DNA from: an uncultured Ruminococcus sp. | GTDB lineage: Bacteria; Bacillota; Clostridia; Oscillospirales; Ruminococcaceae | Assembly (NCBI GenBank): GCA_910577575.1 | Contig: CAJTOG010000004.1 | Location: 1 to 64,000, forward strand | DNA length: 64,000 bases | Direction of reading: 5' to 3' | In this document: positions 25,970 through 36,753 of the stretch, piece by piece | Numbering within the stretch: position 1 is the stretch's first letter | How the letters are laid out: each line of letters begins with the position of its first letter | Position numbers and translations under genes: made by a program | Notes under the pieces: generated by a model | What the model was told of the DNA's origin: nothing | What the model saw: the letters and a program-made list of their open reading frames with translations, nothing else | The model's database searches: none

Positions 25970-26956
25970 TTAATATTCTAAAATAACACTGCCGTAGGTA
26001 AGGCCTGCACCGAATCCGATGAGTGCAATTTTTTGTCCCCGCTTTATATCTCCCTTATCAATTGCTTCACAGAGAGCAAGCGGAATTGATGCACTTGATG
26101 TATTGCCGTGGTGGTCTACAGTAACAACAAATTTTTCCATGCCAATACCAAGGTTCTTTGCAGCAGTTTCTATGATTCTGATATTTGCCTGATGAGGTAT
26201 GAACCAGTCAATATCTGATGTTGTTATATTTATTTTTTCAGCAGCAGCCCTGAAAGCTTTGGGAAGTGCCTTTACAGCGAATTTATAAACTTCCTTGCCA
26301 TCCTGAAAAAGTTGATGCATAGGTTTTTCAGGGAATCCGTCGTCAAAATCTCTTTCAATTCTTACTTCCGGAGCTTGCTGCATATTTCTTGCAAAAAGTT
26401 TTCTTGCTCCGCCTCCATCTGATGCAAGGAATGATGAATAGAGCTTGTCACTTTTTTCAAGTACGGCAGCGGCTGAACCATCGCCGAAAAGAATACAGGT
26501 TGAGCGGTCACTGTAGTCAATAAAGCGGGAAAGAGCTTCTGTAGCGATAACAAGAACATATTTGAGATTATCATCAGTCTGCATGAATCTTTTAGCTGTA
26601 TCAACTGCATAGACAAATCCTGAACACGCCGCACTCAAATCAAATGCTGCTGCATTTTCTGCACCTATTTCATGCTGTATAATGCTTGCAATGCTTGGTG
26701 TAAGAAAATCAGAGGTGATAGTACTTGTTATTACAAGTCCGATTTCTTTCGGGTCTATTCCTGATTTTTCCACTGCTTTCAGGGCTGCCTGTCTGCCCAT
26801 ATACCATGTAGGCTCCCATCCAGCCATATGACGTGAACATATTCCTGTTCTTGTTTTAATCCATTCGTCACTTGTATCAACGAATTTTTTAAAATCGTTG
26901 TTGGTGAGCACCTGTTCAGGAAGATAGCTGCCCATTCCTAAAATATTGATTCCCAT
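25970..26956 (-). CDS. fabH: 3-oxoacyl-ACP synthase III
   Basis: 328 aa. Catalytic Cys in FDLSAACSGFVYA, His in WFIPHQANIRI and Asn in HHGNTSSASIP form the KAS III triad. It starts fatty-acid synthesis by condensing an acyl-CoA with malonyl-ACP. First gene of the minus-strand operon, with a predicted promoter at 27050-27078, divergent from fabD. Confidence 0.96.
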   Translation of the reverse strand: MGINILGMGSYLPEQVLTNNDFKKFVDTSDEWIKTRTGICSRHMAGWEPTWYMGRQAALKAVEKSGIDPKEIGLVITSTITSDFLTPSIASIIQHEIGAENAAAFDLSAACSGFVYAVDTAKRFMQTDDNLKYVLVIATEALSRFIDYSDRSTCILFGDGSAAAVLEKSDKLYSSFLASDGGGARKLFARNMQQAPEVRIERDFDDGFPEKPMHQLFQDGKEVYKFAVKALPKAFRAAAEKINITTSDIDWFIPHQANIRIIETAAKNLGIGMEKFVVTVDHHGNTSSASIPLALCEAIDKGDIKRGQKIALIGFGAGLTYGSVILEY

Positions 26957-27262
26957 GAAATGTCTCCTTTTTATATATATTTACTTTGAAATTTTCCTCA
27001 CGAAATTAATGAAAAAAATAAAAAGCAAAAAACTGTTGTAAAAAAACAAAATATATGCTATATTATTATTGTACACAAATAAAGCTGTGAAACTACAGTA
27101 TATAATATATATTGTAAATCATTTCCGGATTTTTTGCAATGACATTTTATTTATTTATTACATCTGTAATTAAATTTCGTCATTTTTAACAGAGATTTAT
27201 TGCTTTATTTGGTAAAAATAGAATAAAGTTTGTATATAGCGTACAGAAAGGAAGTTTATATT
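26957..27262. other. Divergent control region between fabH and fabD
   Basis: About 306 bp, very AT-rich, no coding frame. It holds the predicted fabH promoter (27050-27078, minus) and a weaker fabD promoter candidate on the plus strand (TTGGTA at 27209-27214, TATATA at 27233-27238). I found no clear FapR or FabT palindrome. Confidence 0.5.
27050..27078 (-). promoter_or_regulatory. Probable fabH operon promoter
   Basis: Minus strand TTGTGT (27078-27073), 17-nt spacer, TATATT (27055-27050); leader of about 85 nt. Confidence 0.45.
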
Positions 27263-28177
27263 ATGACAATTTCACTATTTTCCGGACAGGGTTCGCAGGT
27301 TCCCGGCATGGGCAGGGATATTGCAGAAGCATTTCCCGAAACCGCAAAGATTTATGATACAGCATCAGAAATTCTTGAAAAGGATATGAGAGCTGTATGT
27401 TTTGAAAGCTCTTCTGAAATACTTTCGGAAACTATCAATGCACAGCCTGCAATTATGATTACTTCTCTTGTCTGCATCAATGCAGCAATTGAAAAGGGAT
27501 TTAAATTTGACGGCGTTGCAGGCCATTCACTTGGCGAATATGCGGCTCTTGCAGTTTCCGGAATGGTATCGTTTGAAGATGCTTTCAGGCTTATAAAAGT
27601 CCGTGCAGAAGCTATGAATGAAGCTGCTCATGAAAATAAAGGTGCAATGGCAGCAGTTATGAAGCTTGCACCTGAAAAAATTGAGGAGATATGTTCTCAG
27701 TCTAAGAATTATGTAACGGCAGTAAATTATAATTCCCCGCAGCAGACTGTTATTGCAGGTACTCCCGAAGGGATTGAGGAAGTAAGTGAAAAATTTGCCG
27801 AATTGAAGGCGAGGGTTGTTAGTCTTAATGTTGCAGGAGCATTTCATTCAAAGCTTATGCAGTCGGCAGCTAACAAGTTCTATGAAGCTGCAAAAAATAT
27901 TTCTTTCAAAGCTCCGGAAGTAAAATACTATTCAAATGTAACGGGCGGAGAGCTTACAGATTTCAGTGATATGCCGTCACTTCTTGCAAAGCATATTGTT
28001 TCGCCTGTACGTTTTACTTCAGAACTGAATGCAATGTATGAAGCAGGAGCAGACTATTTTGTAGAATTCGGAGCAGGAAAAACCCTTACGGGACTTGTAA
28101 AGAAAACACTCAAAGGCGTTAAGGCACTGAATATTGAAAATCTTGAGACACTTGAAGGAGCTGATATTTATGAATAA
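27263..28177 (+). CDS. fabD: Malonyl-CoA:ACP transacylase
   Basis: 304 aa. FSGQGSQVPGMGRDI at the start and the nucleophile elbow GHSLGEYAAL (Ser) define the family; the catalytic His lies in GAFHSKLM. It makes malonyl-ACP for the operon on the other strand. ATG 27263 follows GGAAG; the upstream in-frame ATG at 27230 has none. It overlaps aroE by 8 nt, linking fatty-acid and shikimate genes in one transcript. Confidence 0.96.
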   Translation: MTISLFSGQGSQVPGMGRDIAEAFPETAKIYDTASEILEKDMRAVCFESSSEILSETINAQPAIMITSLVCINAAIEKGFKFDGVAGHSLGEYAALAVSGMVSFEDAFRLIKVRAEAMNEAAHENKGAMAAVMKLAPEKIEEICSQSKNYVTAVNYNSPQQTVIAGTPEGIEEVSEKFAELKARVVSLNVAGAFHSKLMQSAANKFYEAAKNISFKAPEVKYYSNVTGGELTDFSDMPSLLAKHIVSPVRFTSELNAMYEAGADYFVEFGAGKTLTGLVKKTLKGVKALNIENLETLEGADIYE

Positions 28178-29012
28178 GTATGGTCTTATTGGTCATCCGC
28201 TTGGTCATTCAATGTCACCGCTGATTCATGAGAAACTTTTTGCACTCAGCGGTATTACTGACTATACCTATGAACTCATTGACATTGTACCTGAGAGTCT
28301 TAAAAACAGTATTGATATGTTTAAAGAACTTAAAGGATTCAATATCACAATTCCGCATAAAACAGCAATTATCCCTATGACTGACAGGCTTGGCGAAAGT
28401 GCGTTGAGATATAATTCTGTTAACTGTGTTTCAAATGATAATGGAATTTTTACAGGTTACAATACTGACTGTGATGGTTTTTTGCGTTCTGCGGAACTGC
28501 TTCCACTTGGCGGTAAAGTACTGCTTTTGGGCTGTGGAGGAGTAGGAAGAATGATTGCTATTGAATCTGCTTTACATGGTGCGGAACTTACTATAGCTGT
28601 AATTCCTCAGGATGTTAAAACAGCTCAGCTTGTTATGGCCGAAATTCTTGCGAAATGCAGTGATGCATCTGTAAGAATATGTCTTGTATCTGAAATTTCA
28701 GGCAAGTTTGATTTGTTAATCAATGCTACTCCTGTGGGAATGTATCCGAAATGCGATTCGTGTGCAGTATCTGATGAAATTATAGAAAACTGTCTCAGCT
28801 TTTTTGATGTAATATATAATCCGACCGAAACCCTGCTTATGAAGAAAGCAAGGTCTTTGGGACGCACTGCAATCGGAGGTGCAGCTATGCTTGTATATCA
28901 GGCAGTAAAAGCTCATGAACTCTGGTACGGCGGAACATTCAATGCCGAAGATATTTCAGGAATTATAAAGGCTGTTGAAGGTGAAGTAAATAAAATGAAC
29001 AGTGAAAAATAA
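28170..29012 (+). CDS. aroE: Shikimate dehydrogenase
   Basis: 280 aa NADP-dependent reductase of 3-dehydroshikimate. It shows GHPLGHSMSPLIHEKLF (substrate Ser pair), FNITIPHKTAIIP with the catalytic Lys, YNTDCDGF with the catalytic Asp, the Rossmann VLLLGCGGVGR and GGAAMLVYQA near the end. The start overlaps the end of fabD and uses AAGGAG inside it. Confidence 0.94.
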   Translation: MNKYGLIGHPLGHSMSPLIHEKLFALSGITDYTYELIDIVPESLKNSIDMFKELKGFNITIPHKTAIIPMTDRLGESALRYNSVNCVSNDNGIFTGYNTDCDGFLRSAELLPLGGKVLLLGCGGVGRMIAIESALHGAELTIAVIPQDVKTAQLVMAEILAKCSDASVRICLVSEISGKFDLLINATPVGMYPKCDSCAVSDEIIENCLSFFDVIYNPTETLLMKKARSLGRTAIGGAAMLVYQAVKAHELWYGGTFNAEDISGIIKAVEGEVNKMNSEK

Positions 29013-29021
29013 AATTTGTTT

Positions 29022-29543
29022 ATGGAAACAGAAAGACTGATATTAAGAGAATATACTTATGAAGATTTTGATGCATTATATGAAATAATGTCAGATTCTG
29101 AAACGATGCGGCATTATCCAAATCCTTTTGATGAAGAACTTACAAGAGAATGGATTGAATGGAATCTTAAAAACTATAAGGAATATGGATATGGTTTATG
29201 GGCTGTTGTTTTGAAAGAAACAGGCAAATTTATAGGCGATTGCGGAATCACAATACAGAATATTGACGGTGAAATGTTTCCGGAAATAGGCTATCATATT
29301 AATAAAAAATATTGGAGACAGGGATTCGGAAGTGAAGCTGCAAGGGCGGTAAGGGACTGGGCATTTGAAAATACGGAATATGATTGCCTGTATTCTTATA
29401 TGAAATATACGAATACAGGTTCATGTTCTGTTGCTGTTAAAAACGGAATGAAAAAAATAAAAGAATATCCTGATGCAAAGAATGAAATTTCGTGCGTCTA
29501 TGCTATAACACGTTATGAGTGGGAGAGACTTAAATATATATAG
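29022..29543 (+). CDS. GNAT acetyltransferase, RimJ/RimL-like
   Basis: 173 aa. METERLILREYTYEDFDALYEIM and FPEIGYHINKKYWRQGFGSEAARAVRDW (acetyl-CoA binding Q/RxxGxG/A) define an N-acetyltransferase of the Acetyltransf_3 type. Substrate unknown. It starts 9 nt after aroE with no clear ribosome-binding site; a TTG at 29016 is also in frame. Probably co-transcribed with aroE. Confidence 0.85.
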   Translation: METERLILREYTYEDFDALYEIMSDSETMRHYPNPFDEELTREWIEWNLKNYKEYGYGLWAVVLKETGKFIGDCGITIQNIDGEMFPEIGYHINKKYWRQGFGSEAARAVRDWAFENTEYDCLYSYMKYTNTGSCSVAVKNGMKKIKEYPDAKNEISCVYAITRYEWERLKYI

Positions 29544-29626
29544 AATCTGTTTTTGGGGAATGATAAATAATTTTATGATAATTAGATATTATAAAGAAAT
29601 AAACAATAAAACATAAGGAGATATTT

Positions 29627-30133
29627 ATGACTGTATTTTTATGCGGCTTTATGGGCTGTGGAAAAACTACTGTCGGCAGAATTGCTGCCAAAAAATTAGG
29701 CTGTAATTTTTATGATACCGACGAACTTATTGTTGAAAATCAGAATATGACAATTCCAGAAATTTTTTCGGAAAAGGGAGAGCCATATTTCCGTAAAATT
29801 GAAGCTGATATTGTTAAATCAATGTGTGGAAAGAGTGCAGTTATAGCATGCGGAGGAGGAGCAATGCTTAATCCTGATACTGCAAAGGCTGTTGCTGATA
29901 CAGGAGAAGCCATAGTTTTTCTTGATATTGATTTTAATACCTGTTATGAGCGGATAGGTGATGATACAAATAGACCGCTTGTTGTAAACAATACCAAAGC
30001 TCAGTTAAAGGTGATTTTTGATGCACGATATGAAATTTATAAAAGTCATTCTACGGTTTGCATTGATGCGTCAGGAAGTCCAATTGAAACGGCAGAACTT
30101 ATTGCCGGAGCTGTCAGGAGAAATATATGCTGA
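29627..30133 (+). CDS. aroK: Shikimate kinase
   Basis: 168 aa P-loop kinase. Walker A GFMGCGKTTVGRIAAKKLG, substrate-binding FYDTDELI, FRKIEADI and GGGAML, and the lid DDTNRPL are in place. Phosphorylates shikimate; only aroE and aroK of the pathway are in this window. AAGGAG precedes the ATG. Its end overlaps the following gene by 7 nt. Confidence 0.95.
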   Translation: MTVFLCGFMGCGKTTVGRIAAKKLGCNFYDTDELIVENQNMTIPEIFSEKGEPYFRKIEADIVKSMCGKSAVIACGGGAMLNPDTAKAVADTGEAIVFLDIDFNTCYERIGDDTNRPLVVNNTKAQLKVIFDARYEIYKSHSTVCIDASGSPIETAELIAGAVRRNIC

Positions 30134-31302
30134 TATATAATGCAGAAATTTTAACTATGGATAAAACAGTTGGAAACATTTCAAACGGTTGGCTTGAAAC
30201 AGAAGGCAAAAAAATAAAATCTATGGGCAGTGGTATTCCTCAAAGTATTCCTGAAAGAAGTATTGACGCTCGAGGCGGAATACTTCTCCCCGGTTTTATT
30301 GACGCTCATACTCATCTTGGTATTATTGAAGATGGTATTGACTTTGAAGGCGATGACTGTAATGAATCAACTGACCCGTTTACTCCGCAGATGAGAGTTA
30401 TAGACGGAATAAATCCTTTTGACAGATGCTTTGAGGAAGCACGAATGCGTGGTGTTACAGCGGCTGCTTCGTGTCCTGGCAGTGCAAATGCATGTGGAGG
30501 GGAGATAAGCGTCATAAAAACTTCCGGCAGACGTGTTGATGATATGATTATACGAAACTGTGGAATAAAATTTGCACTCGGTGAAAATCCTAAAAGAGTT
30601 TATAATGATAAAGGAGAAACTCCCATCACAAGAATGGCAACCGCTGCTGTTATCCGTGACGGACTGTATAAATCAAAGCGTTATGCCCATGATATGAATA
30701 GCTATTATTCAGATAATGAGGATTATGAACCGCCTGAATATGATATTAAGTGCGAGGCTCTTATGTCTTTGTTTGACCGCAAGCAGAAGGCTTTTTTTCA
30801 TTGCCACCGTGCTGACGACATCTGTACGGCTATAAGAATTGCGAATGAGTTTTCCCTTGATTTGGTTATTATTCATGGCACAGAGGGTTATAAAATTGCT
30901 GATATTCTTGCAAAAGAAAATATACCTGTAATATGCGGACCTGTTATATGTGACAGGTGCAAGCCGGAAATGAAAGGTCTTGATTTGAAGAACACTGCCA
31001 TACTTTCTGAAAATGGAGTAAAGACAGCTATATGTACTGACCATACTGTTATTCCAATTCAGTATCTTCCATTGTCAGCATTAGCTTCTGTAAAAGGCGG
31101 CCTTGATTATAATAAGGCACTTGAATCAATTACAATCAGTGCTGCTGAAATTTTAGGTGTTAATGAAACAGTTGGAAGTCTTACCATCGGAAAAGATGCG
31201 GATTTGCAGATTTACAGAAAGGGGGCAGACCCTCTGGAGCTTATGTCTGAACCGGTATTTGTTATGATTAATGGCGAAATGGTTAAATATGAGAATTTAT
31301 AA
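30127..31302 (+). CDS. Amidohydrolase, imidazolonepropionase-like
   Basis: 391 aa metal-dependent hydrolase. It shows LLPGFIDAHTHLG (metal-binding HxH), AFFHCHRADDI and LVIIHGTEGYKI (His ligands) and ICTDHTVIPI (Asp ligand), with the composite beta-domain at both ends (ADLQIYRKGADPLEL). Clostridial homologues are annotated only as amidohydrolases. The start lies inside aroK (ATGC-TGA), so coupling is likely, but a link to shikimate metabolism is not known. Confidence 0.85.
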   Translation: MLIYNAEILTMDKTVGNISNGWLETEGKKIKSMGSGIPQSIPERSIDARGGILLPGFIDAHTHLGIIEDGIDFEGDDCNESTDPFTPQMRVIDGINPFDRCFEEARMRGVTAAASCPGSANACGGEISVIKTSGRRVDDMIIRNCGIKFALGENPKRVYNDKGETPITRMATAAVIRDGLYKSKRYAHDMNSYYSDNEDYEPPEYDIKCEALMSLFDRKQKAFFHCHRADDICTAIRIANEFSLDLVIIHGTEGYKIADILAKENIPVICGPVICDRCKPEMKGLDLKNTAILSENGVKTAICTDHTVIPIQYLPLSALASVKGGLDYNKALESITISAAEILGVNETVGSLTIGKDADLQIYRKGADPLELMSEPVFVMINGEMVKYENL

Positions 31303-31552
31303 ATCAAAAATATAATGTGAATTATGCTGAAAATAAATTCAAAAGTTTTTGCGTTTTTATTTGTTTTTTACTATATAAATTTATTTTGATTTAAAAAGTA
31401 CTAAAGTAATACATATTTTGTACACATTTTGAAATATGTCTTTATAATTGGGAAATATAAGAGATAAAATTAAAAGGAAACGTAAAATTATTTACAATTT
31501 ATTAACAAAACATATTTAACTTTAAATTATATATGATAAAGGAGTTGATTAA

Positions 31553-32353
31553 ATGAATTTACTTCCTTTGATTATTCCTACTATTGTATTATCTGATGGA
31601 ATTTCTTATAATTATGATGTTACTTCATACGGAACGGCTGTTATAACCTCTGTGGTTACTAATAATTATTCTGATAATATAGTGGTACCTGAATCAATTA
31701 ATGGGTATGCAGTAACAGGAATAGGAAGCAATGCTTTTGTCGGCTGTTTTTCTGCAAAGAAAATTACTATTCCAGATACGGTTGTATCAATCGGAGATTC
31801 TGCATTTATGAGCTGTACTTCTCTTACAGAAGTGATTATAGGGAATGGTGTTACTGTATTGCCTGATGATTGCTTTTTTTCATGTACTGCATTAAAAACT
31901 GTAAATCTTCCTGAAACTCTTGAAGCAATTGGAAATGATGCGTTTTTTGGATGTGATAATCTTGATTTATATTTGCCTCAGAGTGTTAAAAGTATAGGTT
32001 CAAATGCTTTTGGTGTGCATATTGACCCTCATTCTGGTGAATTTGTTTCTGTCTATGGCTTTCTTGTAAAAGGAGTTACAGGAAGTATTGTTGAACAGTA
32101 TGCGGTTGAAAATAATATTGATTTCATTGATATGAATAATTATCTTCTGGGTGATGTAACCGGAGATGGGTTTGTTAATGCAATTGATGCAAGTGAAATA
32201 ATTGAAGAGTATTCAAGGGCTTCAACAGGGTTGCCGCTTATGTTTACTAAAAAGAAAAAAATAATGGGTGATATAAATCATGATGGTGTAGTAGATTCAG
32301 TTGATGCTTCTTCGGTTTTGGCTATATATTCGGACCTTTCTACCAAAGTTTAA
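31553..32353 (+). CDS. Leucine-rich-repeat protein with C-terminal dockerin
   Basis: 266 aa. Residues about 40-175 are BspA-type LRR_5 repeats (ITGIGSNAFVGCFSAKKITIPDTV-like units). The C-terminus (about 197-262) is a type I dockerin with two calcium-loop repeats: GDVTGDGFVNAIDASEIIEEY and GDINHDGVVDSVDASSVLAIY. It should therefore plug into a cohesin of a scaffoldin. The N-terminus (MNLLPLIIPTIVLSDG) is short, hydrophobic and lacks basic residues, so it is a poor Sec signal; AAAGGAG fixes the start, so the signal is either atypical or truncated. No enzyme domain is present; binding or structural role is likely. Confidence 0.85.
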   Translation: MNLLPLIIPTIVLSDGISYNYDVTSYGTAVITSVVTNNYSDNIVVPESINGYAVTGIGSNAFVGCFSAKKITIPDTVVSIGDSAFMSCTSLTEVIIGNGVTVLPDDCFFSCTALKTVNLPETLEAIGNDAFFGCDNLDLYLPQSVKSIGSNAFGVHIDPHSGEFVSVYGFLVKGVTGSIVEQYAVENNIDFIDMNNYLLGDVTGDGFVNAIDASEIIEEYSRASTGLPLMFTKKKKIMGDINHDGVVDSVDASSVLAIYSDLSTKV

Positions 32354-32453
32354 AGAACTGGTTTGTCATATATTGAATAAATATGTGCAAAAGTTGCTAA
32401 AAGGCGACAGTTTTACACATCATTTTTCTATATCCGATTTGTTAATAAGCCTA

Positions 32454-32482
32454 TTGACATAACGGCAAAAAATTGTTATTAT
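32454..32482 (+). promoter_or_regulatory. Sigma-A promoter of guaB
   Basis: TTGACA 32454-32459, 17-nt spacer, TATTAT 32477-32482; the leader is about 28 nt with AAGGAGG before the start. An imperfect hairpin at about 32391-32422 just upstream may end the preceding gene. Confidence 0.8.
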
Positions 32483-32491
32483 TAAAGATAA

Positions 32492-33988
<1,497 letters not shown>

Positions 33989-34008
33989 GCATCAGTCAGA
34001 ATATTCAA

Positions 34009-34042
34009 CAGTGTATGATTTTTTAATCATACGCTGTTTTTT
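34009..34042 (+). terminator. Intrinsic terminator of guaB
   Basis: A 12-bp stem CAGTGTATGATT / AATCATACGCTG with loop TTTT is followed by TTTTTT. Confidence 0.9.
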
Positions 34043-34059
34043 ATGAACGGGAGAATAAT

Positions 34060-35229
34060 ATGGAAGAATGGAAAACGGTTAAACTTGGTGACTATATTTT
34101 GGAATATACTGAAAAAACGACTGTGAATAATCAATATCCTATTCTTACATCATCAAGAAAAGGATTATTTCTACAATCTGATTATTACAAAAAACAAATA
34201 GCCAGTGAAAATAATATAGGATATAATATTGTACCATATGGATATTTTACATATCGTCATATGAGTGATGATGAAATTTTTAAATTCAATATTAATACTA
34301 TAGTTGAAAATGGGATAGTCAGTACATTGTATCCTGTATTTACAACTAAAAATCTTATTGATAAATGGTTGTTGTATACTTTGAATTATGGTTCTGAATT
34401 TTCTAAATATGCAAGAATGCAAAAGCAAGGCGGAAGCCGTACATATATGTATCTTGAAAAACTTAAAAAAATAAAACTTACATTTCCGCCGATTAAGGAA
34501 CAAGAAAAAATAGCTGAAATTCTTTCAACGCAGGATAAAGTTATTGAACTTAAACAAAAACTTATTGACCGGAAGAAACAGCAGAAGAAATGGCTTATGC
34601 AGAATCTTCTTACAGGAAGAATCAGGCTTAAGGGCTTTGAGGGGGAGTGGAAGAAAATATCATTTAATATTATATGTGATAAAATTAGCGATGGTATTCA
34701 TGGAACTCCAAAATATGATTTAAATGGTGATTATTATTTTATTAATGGAAATAATCTTCGGAATGGGAAAATAATAATTACAGAATCAACTAAAAGAGTT
34801 AATGAAAGTGAATATGAAAAATATAAAAAAACACTTTGTAATAGAACAATTTTGCTTTCAATTAATGGAACTATTGGAAGTACCGCTATTTATAAAAACG
34901 AGCCGATATTACTTGGCAAAAGCTCTGCTTACTTAAATATAAAGAATAAATATGATTTTAATTTTATTTTTCATGCAATAAATAGTAATTATATACAATC
35001 ACATTTTATAAAAAAGCTTACTGGAAGTACAATAAAAAATTTATCAATAGATACTATTAAAAACACACAAATATTTATACCTCCAATTGAAGAACAAACC
35101 GCAATAGCCGAAATCCTATCAGCACAGGACAGAGAAATCGAACTGCTTGAAAAAGAGCTGGAGCAGGAAAAATTAAAGAAAAAAGCTCTTATGCAGATGC
35201 TTCTGACAGGAAAAGTAAGGGTTATATAA
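34060..35229 (+). CDS. hsdS: Orphan type I restriction-modification specificity subunit HsdS
   Basis: 389 aa with the usual duplicated layout: target-recognition domain 1 (about 1-145), conserved coiled-coil spacer (PPIKEQEKIAEILSTQDK), target-recognition domain 2 (about 200-340; ISDGIHGTPKY, LLSINGTIGSTAIY) and the second spacer (PPIEEQTAIAEILSAQDR) ending KKKALMQMLLTGKVRV. It would give a methylase or restriction complex its DNA target. No hsdM or hsdR lies in this window, and the gene is flanked by guaB and lipoprotein genes. The recognition domains are more AT-rich than the neighbours, which fits transfer. It may work with a distant HsdM/HsdR or serve as a recombination donor (inference). 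Confidence 0.93.
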   Translation: MEEWKTVKLGDYILEYTEKTTVNNQYPILTSSRKGLFLQSDYYKKQIASENNIGYNIVPYGYFTYRHMSDDEIFKFNINTIVENGIVSTLYPVFTTKNLIDKWLLYTLNYGSEFSKYARMQKQGGSRTYMYLEKLKKIKLTFPPIKEQEKIAEILSTQDKVIELKQKLIDRKKQQKKWLMQNLLTGRIRLKGFEGEWKKISFNIICDKISDGIHGTPKYDLNGDYYFINGNNLRNGKIIITESTKRVNESEYEKYKKTLCNRTILLSINGTIGSTAIYKNEPILLGKSSAYLNIKNKYDFNFIFHAINSNYIQSHFIKKLTGSTIKNLSIDTIKNTQIFIPPIEEQTAIAEILSAQDREIELLEKELEQEKLKKKALMQMLLTGKVRVI

Positions 35230-35236
35230 GATTAAA

Positions 35237-35265
35237 AATCACCTCATAAAAAATATGAGGTGATT
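35237..35265 (+). terminator. Terminator between hsdS and the convergent lipoprotein gene
   Basis: Perfect 12-bp stem AATCACCTCATA / TATGAGGTGATT with a 5-nt loop; T-rich on both sides, so probably bidirectional. Confidence 0.85.
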
Positions 35266-35272
35266 CTGTATT

Positions 35273-35965
35273 TTATACAATGTATGTTTGTCCGTCTATT
35301 TCATAAACGCCAAGAATCATACTTTCCATATGGTTGGTGAGCTGATATGTTCCGCTTTCTGTCTTATATGCTGTATATCCGCCTATTTCAATTATTTTTT
35401 TTGATGTTACCTTGTCAAGTGCACCAATGCCGTCAAGATATCCGTCAACATTTTTCATATATTCCTTTGCACTTGCATTTGTATCGTCCAAGCAGTTAGA
35501 AACGTCGATATAGTTTATTTCAAAGCCCTCGCCGAGGTATCTTACTATTGTGTTGTAAAGTTCATCAATATAGGTGTCGACGTTGTCATAGCCATGATTT
35601 TTGCAGGCATATTCAAGATATTCAGGATAATAAATCTGTTTGAATAAATCATGGTCATTACTGTTGAGTGCACTGATATAGTCGTGAATTTTGTATATTT
35701 CACTGTAATCGGGATTATCTTCATCATCACCGCCGAAATAACGCTTGTCAAAGCCAATTGTGATTTTAACATGGTCGTCATTGTTTTCGGAAAGCTCAAA
35801 GACAGTTGAGCCATATGGCATATCTTCCTCAGCAACATTGACATCATCACCTGCATCGCTTACAAGCTGTTTTCCTGATGTTGATGATGAGTTTTCCTTA
35901 TCTGAACAGCCTGTTGCTGAACAAGCCATAAGAACTGCCATCATACCACATAAAAATTTTTTCAT
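35273..35965 (-). CDS. Lipoprotein of unknown function
   Basis: 230 aa. A type II signal peptide ends in SATGC with lipid-modified Cys20, then a Ser/Thr-rich linker. The rest is a soluble alpha/beta domain with a helical SEIYKIHDYISALNSNDHDLFKQIYYPEYLEYACK segment resembling NTF2-like or DUF4829-type domains. No family recognised with confidence. Third of three adjacent lipoprotein genes on this strand; length and layout resemble the next upstream gene, so they may be distant paralogues. Confidence 0.75.
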   Translation of the reverse strand: MKKFLCGMMAVLMACSATGCSDKENSSSTSGKQLVSDAGDDVNVAEEDMPYGSTVFELSENNDDHVKITIGFDKRYFGGDDEDNPDYSEIYKIHDYISALNSNDHDLFKQIYYPEYLEYACKNHGYDNVDTYIDELYNTIVRYLGEGFEINYIDVSNCLDDTNASAKEYMKNVDGYLDGIGALDKVTSKKIIEIGGYTAYKTESGTYQLTNHMESMILGVYEIDGQTYIV

Positions 35966-35980
35966 TTAACATACTCCTTT

Positions 35981-36742
35981 TCAGCCGAAAGTATAATATT
36001 TACCATTTTTTTCAGCAAAGATAATATCCGTTTCGCTGATTATTTTATGTTCCTTACCGTCTTCACCTTCAGCTATTATATAGAATGTAAAATATTTAAG
36101 GCTGTCTGACTGCTCCCTAATATAGTTGTAGTAATCCATTTTAAAATTATCATTGCTGTCCTGAAAAAATTTTTCAGTAAGCTCCTCTAATGTTTCACCC
36201 TCAAAAAGAGCAGTTTGCTCTGCCTTTATTCTTGTTATACTGAAATCTCCCGTATGAGTGTCATCTTCAGGTATTTCGTAAGTGCCTAAAATTTCCTGAA
36301 TCATATAATCCCTGATATATTTACAGCGGAGTTCAAAGGAGTCTTTTAAATTGTATTCCTCGTCTTCAGTGCTGTAATTTTCAATCAGATATTTATTGTA
36401 TCTTTCAATATAATCATCGACCAATGCTGTTTTATATGATTCAAAATCATTGTTCTGAAAGGAAATAAAATATTTTTCAAGGGTAAGCATAAGTTCTGTG
36501 GGAATGTAAGCATCATCATAATAAAGTTTGATACCGTTTTCACTTATGCGGTAACTGCCTAAATTGTATTCTTCACTGTCCTCAGAAGGAGTTATAATAT
36601 CAGTTACACCGTTTTCACCGATTGAAACAGTTTGAGATACAGAATTATCCGCTGTTGTTTCATCTGTTTCAGTACATGAAGTAAAGCCAATCAGACAGAC
36701 AACAGAAGTAATCAGGAAAGTGATTTTTTTAATATTCAGCAT
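35981..36742 (-). CDS. Lipoprotein of unknown function, possible paralogue of its neighbour
   Basis: 253 aa. Signal peptide with lipobox FTSC (Cys23). A helical segment (LEKYFISFQNNDFESYKTALVDDYIERYNKYL) is followed by a beta-rich C-terminal half. As in the downstream lipoprotein, a count-limited motif of the type Y-x-S-F/L-N-N-x-D appears at the same place. I start at ATG 36742, which follows GGGAG; ATG 36754 overlaps the stop of the upstream gene (ATGA). Same transcript as both neighbours. Confidence 0.72.
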   Translation of the reverse strand: MLNIKKITFLITSVVCLIGFTSCTETDETTADNSVSQTVSIGENGVTDIITPSEDSEEYNLGSYRISENGIKLYYDDAYIPTELMLTLEKYFISFQNNDFESYKTALVDDYIERYNKYLIENYSTEDEEYNLKDSFELRCKYIRDYMIQEILGTYEIPEDDTHTGDFSITRIKAEQTALFEGETLEELTEKFFQDSNDNFKMDYYNYIREQSDSLKYFTFYIIAEGEDGKEHKIISETDIIFAEKNGKYYTFG

Positions 36743-36753
36743 ATTTTCTCCCA

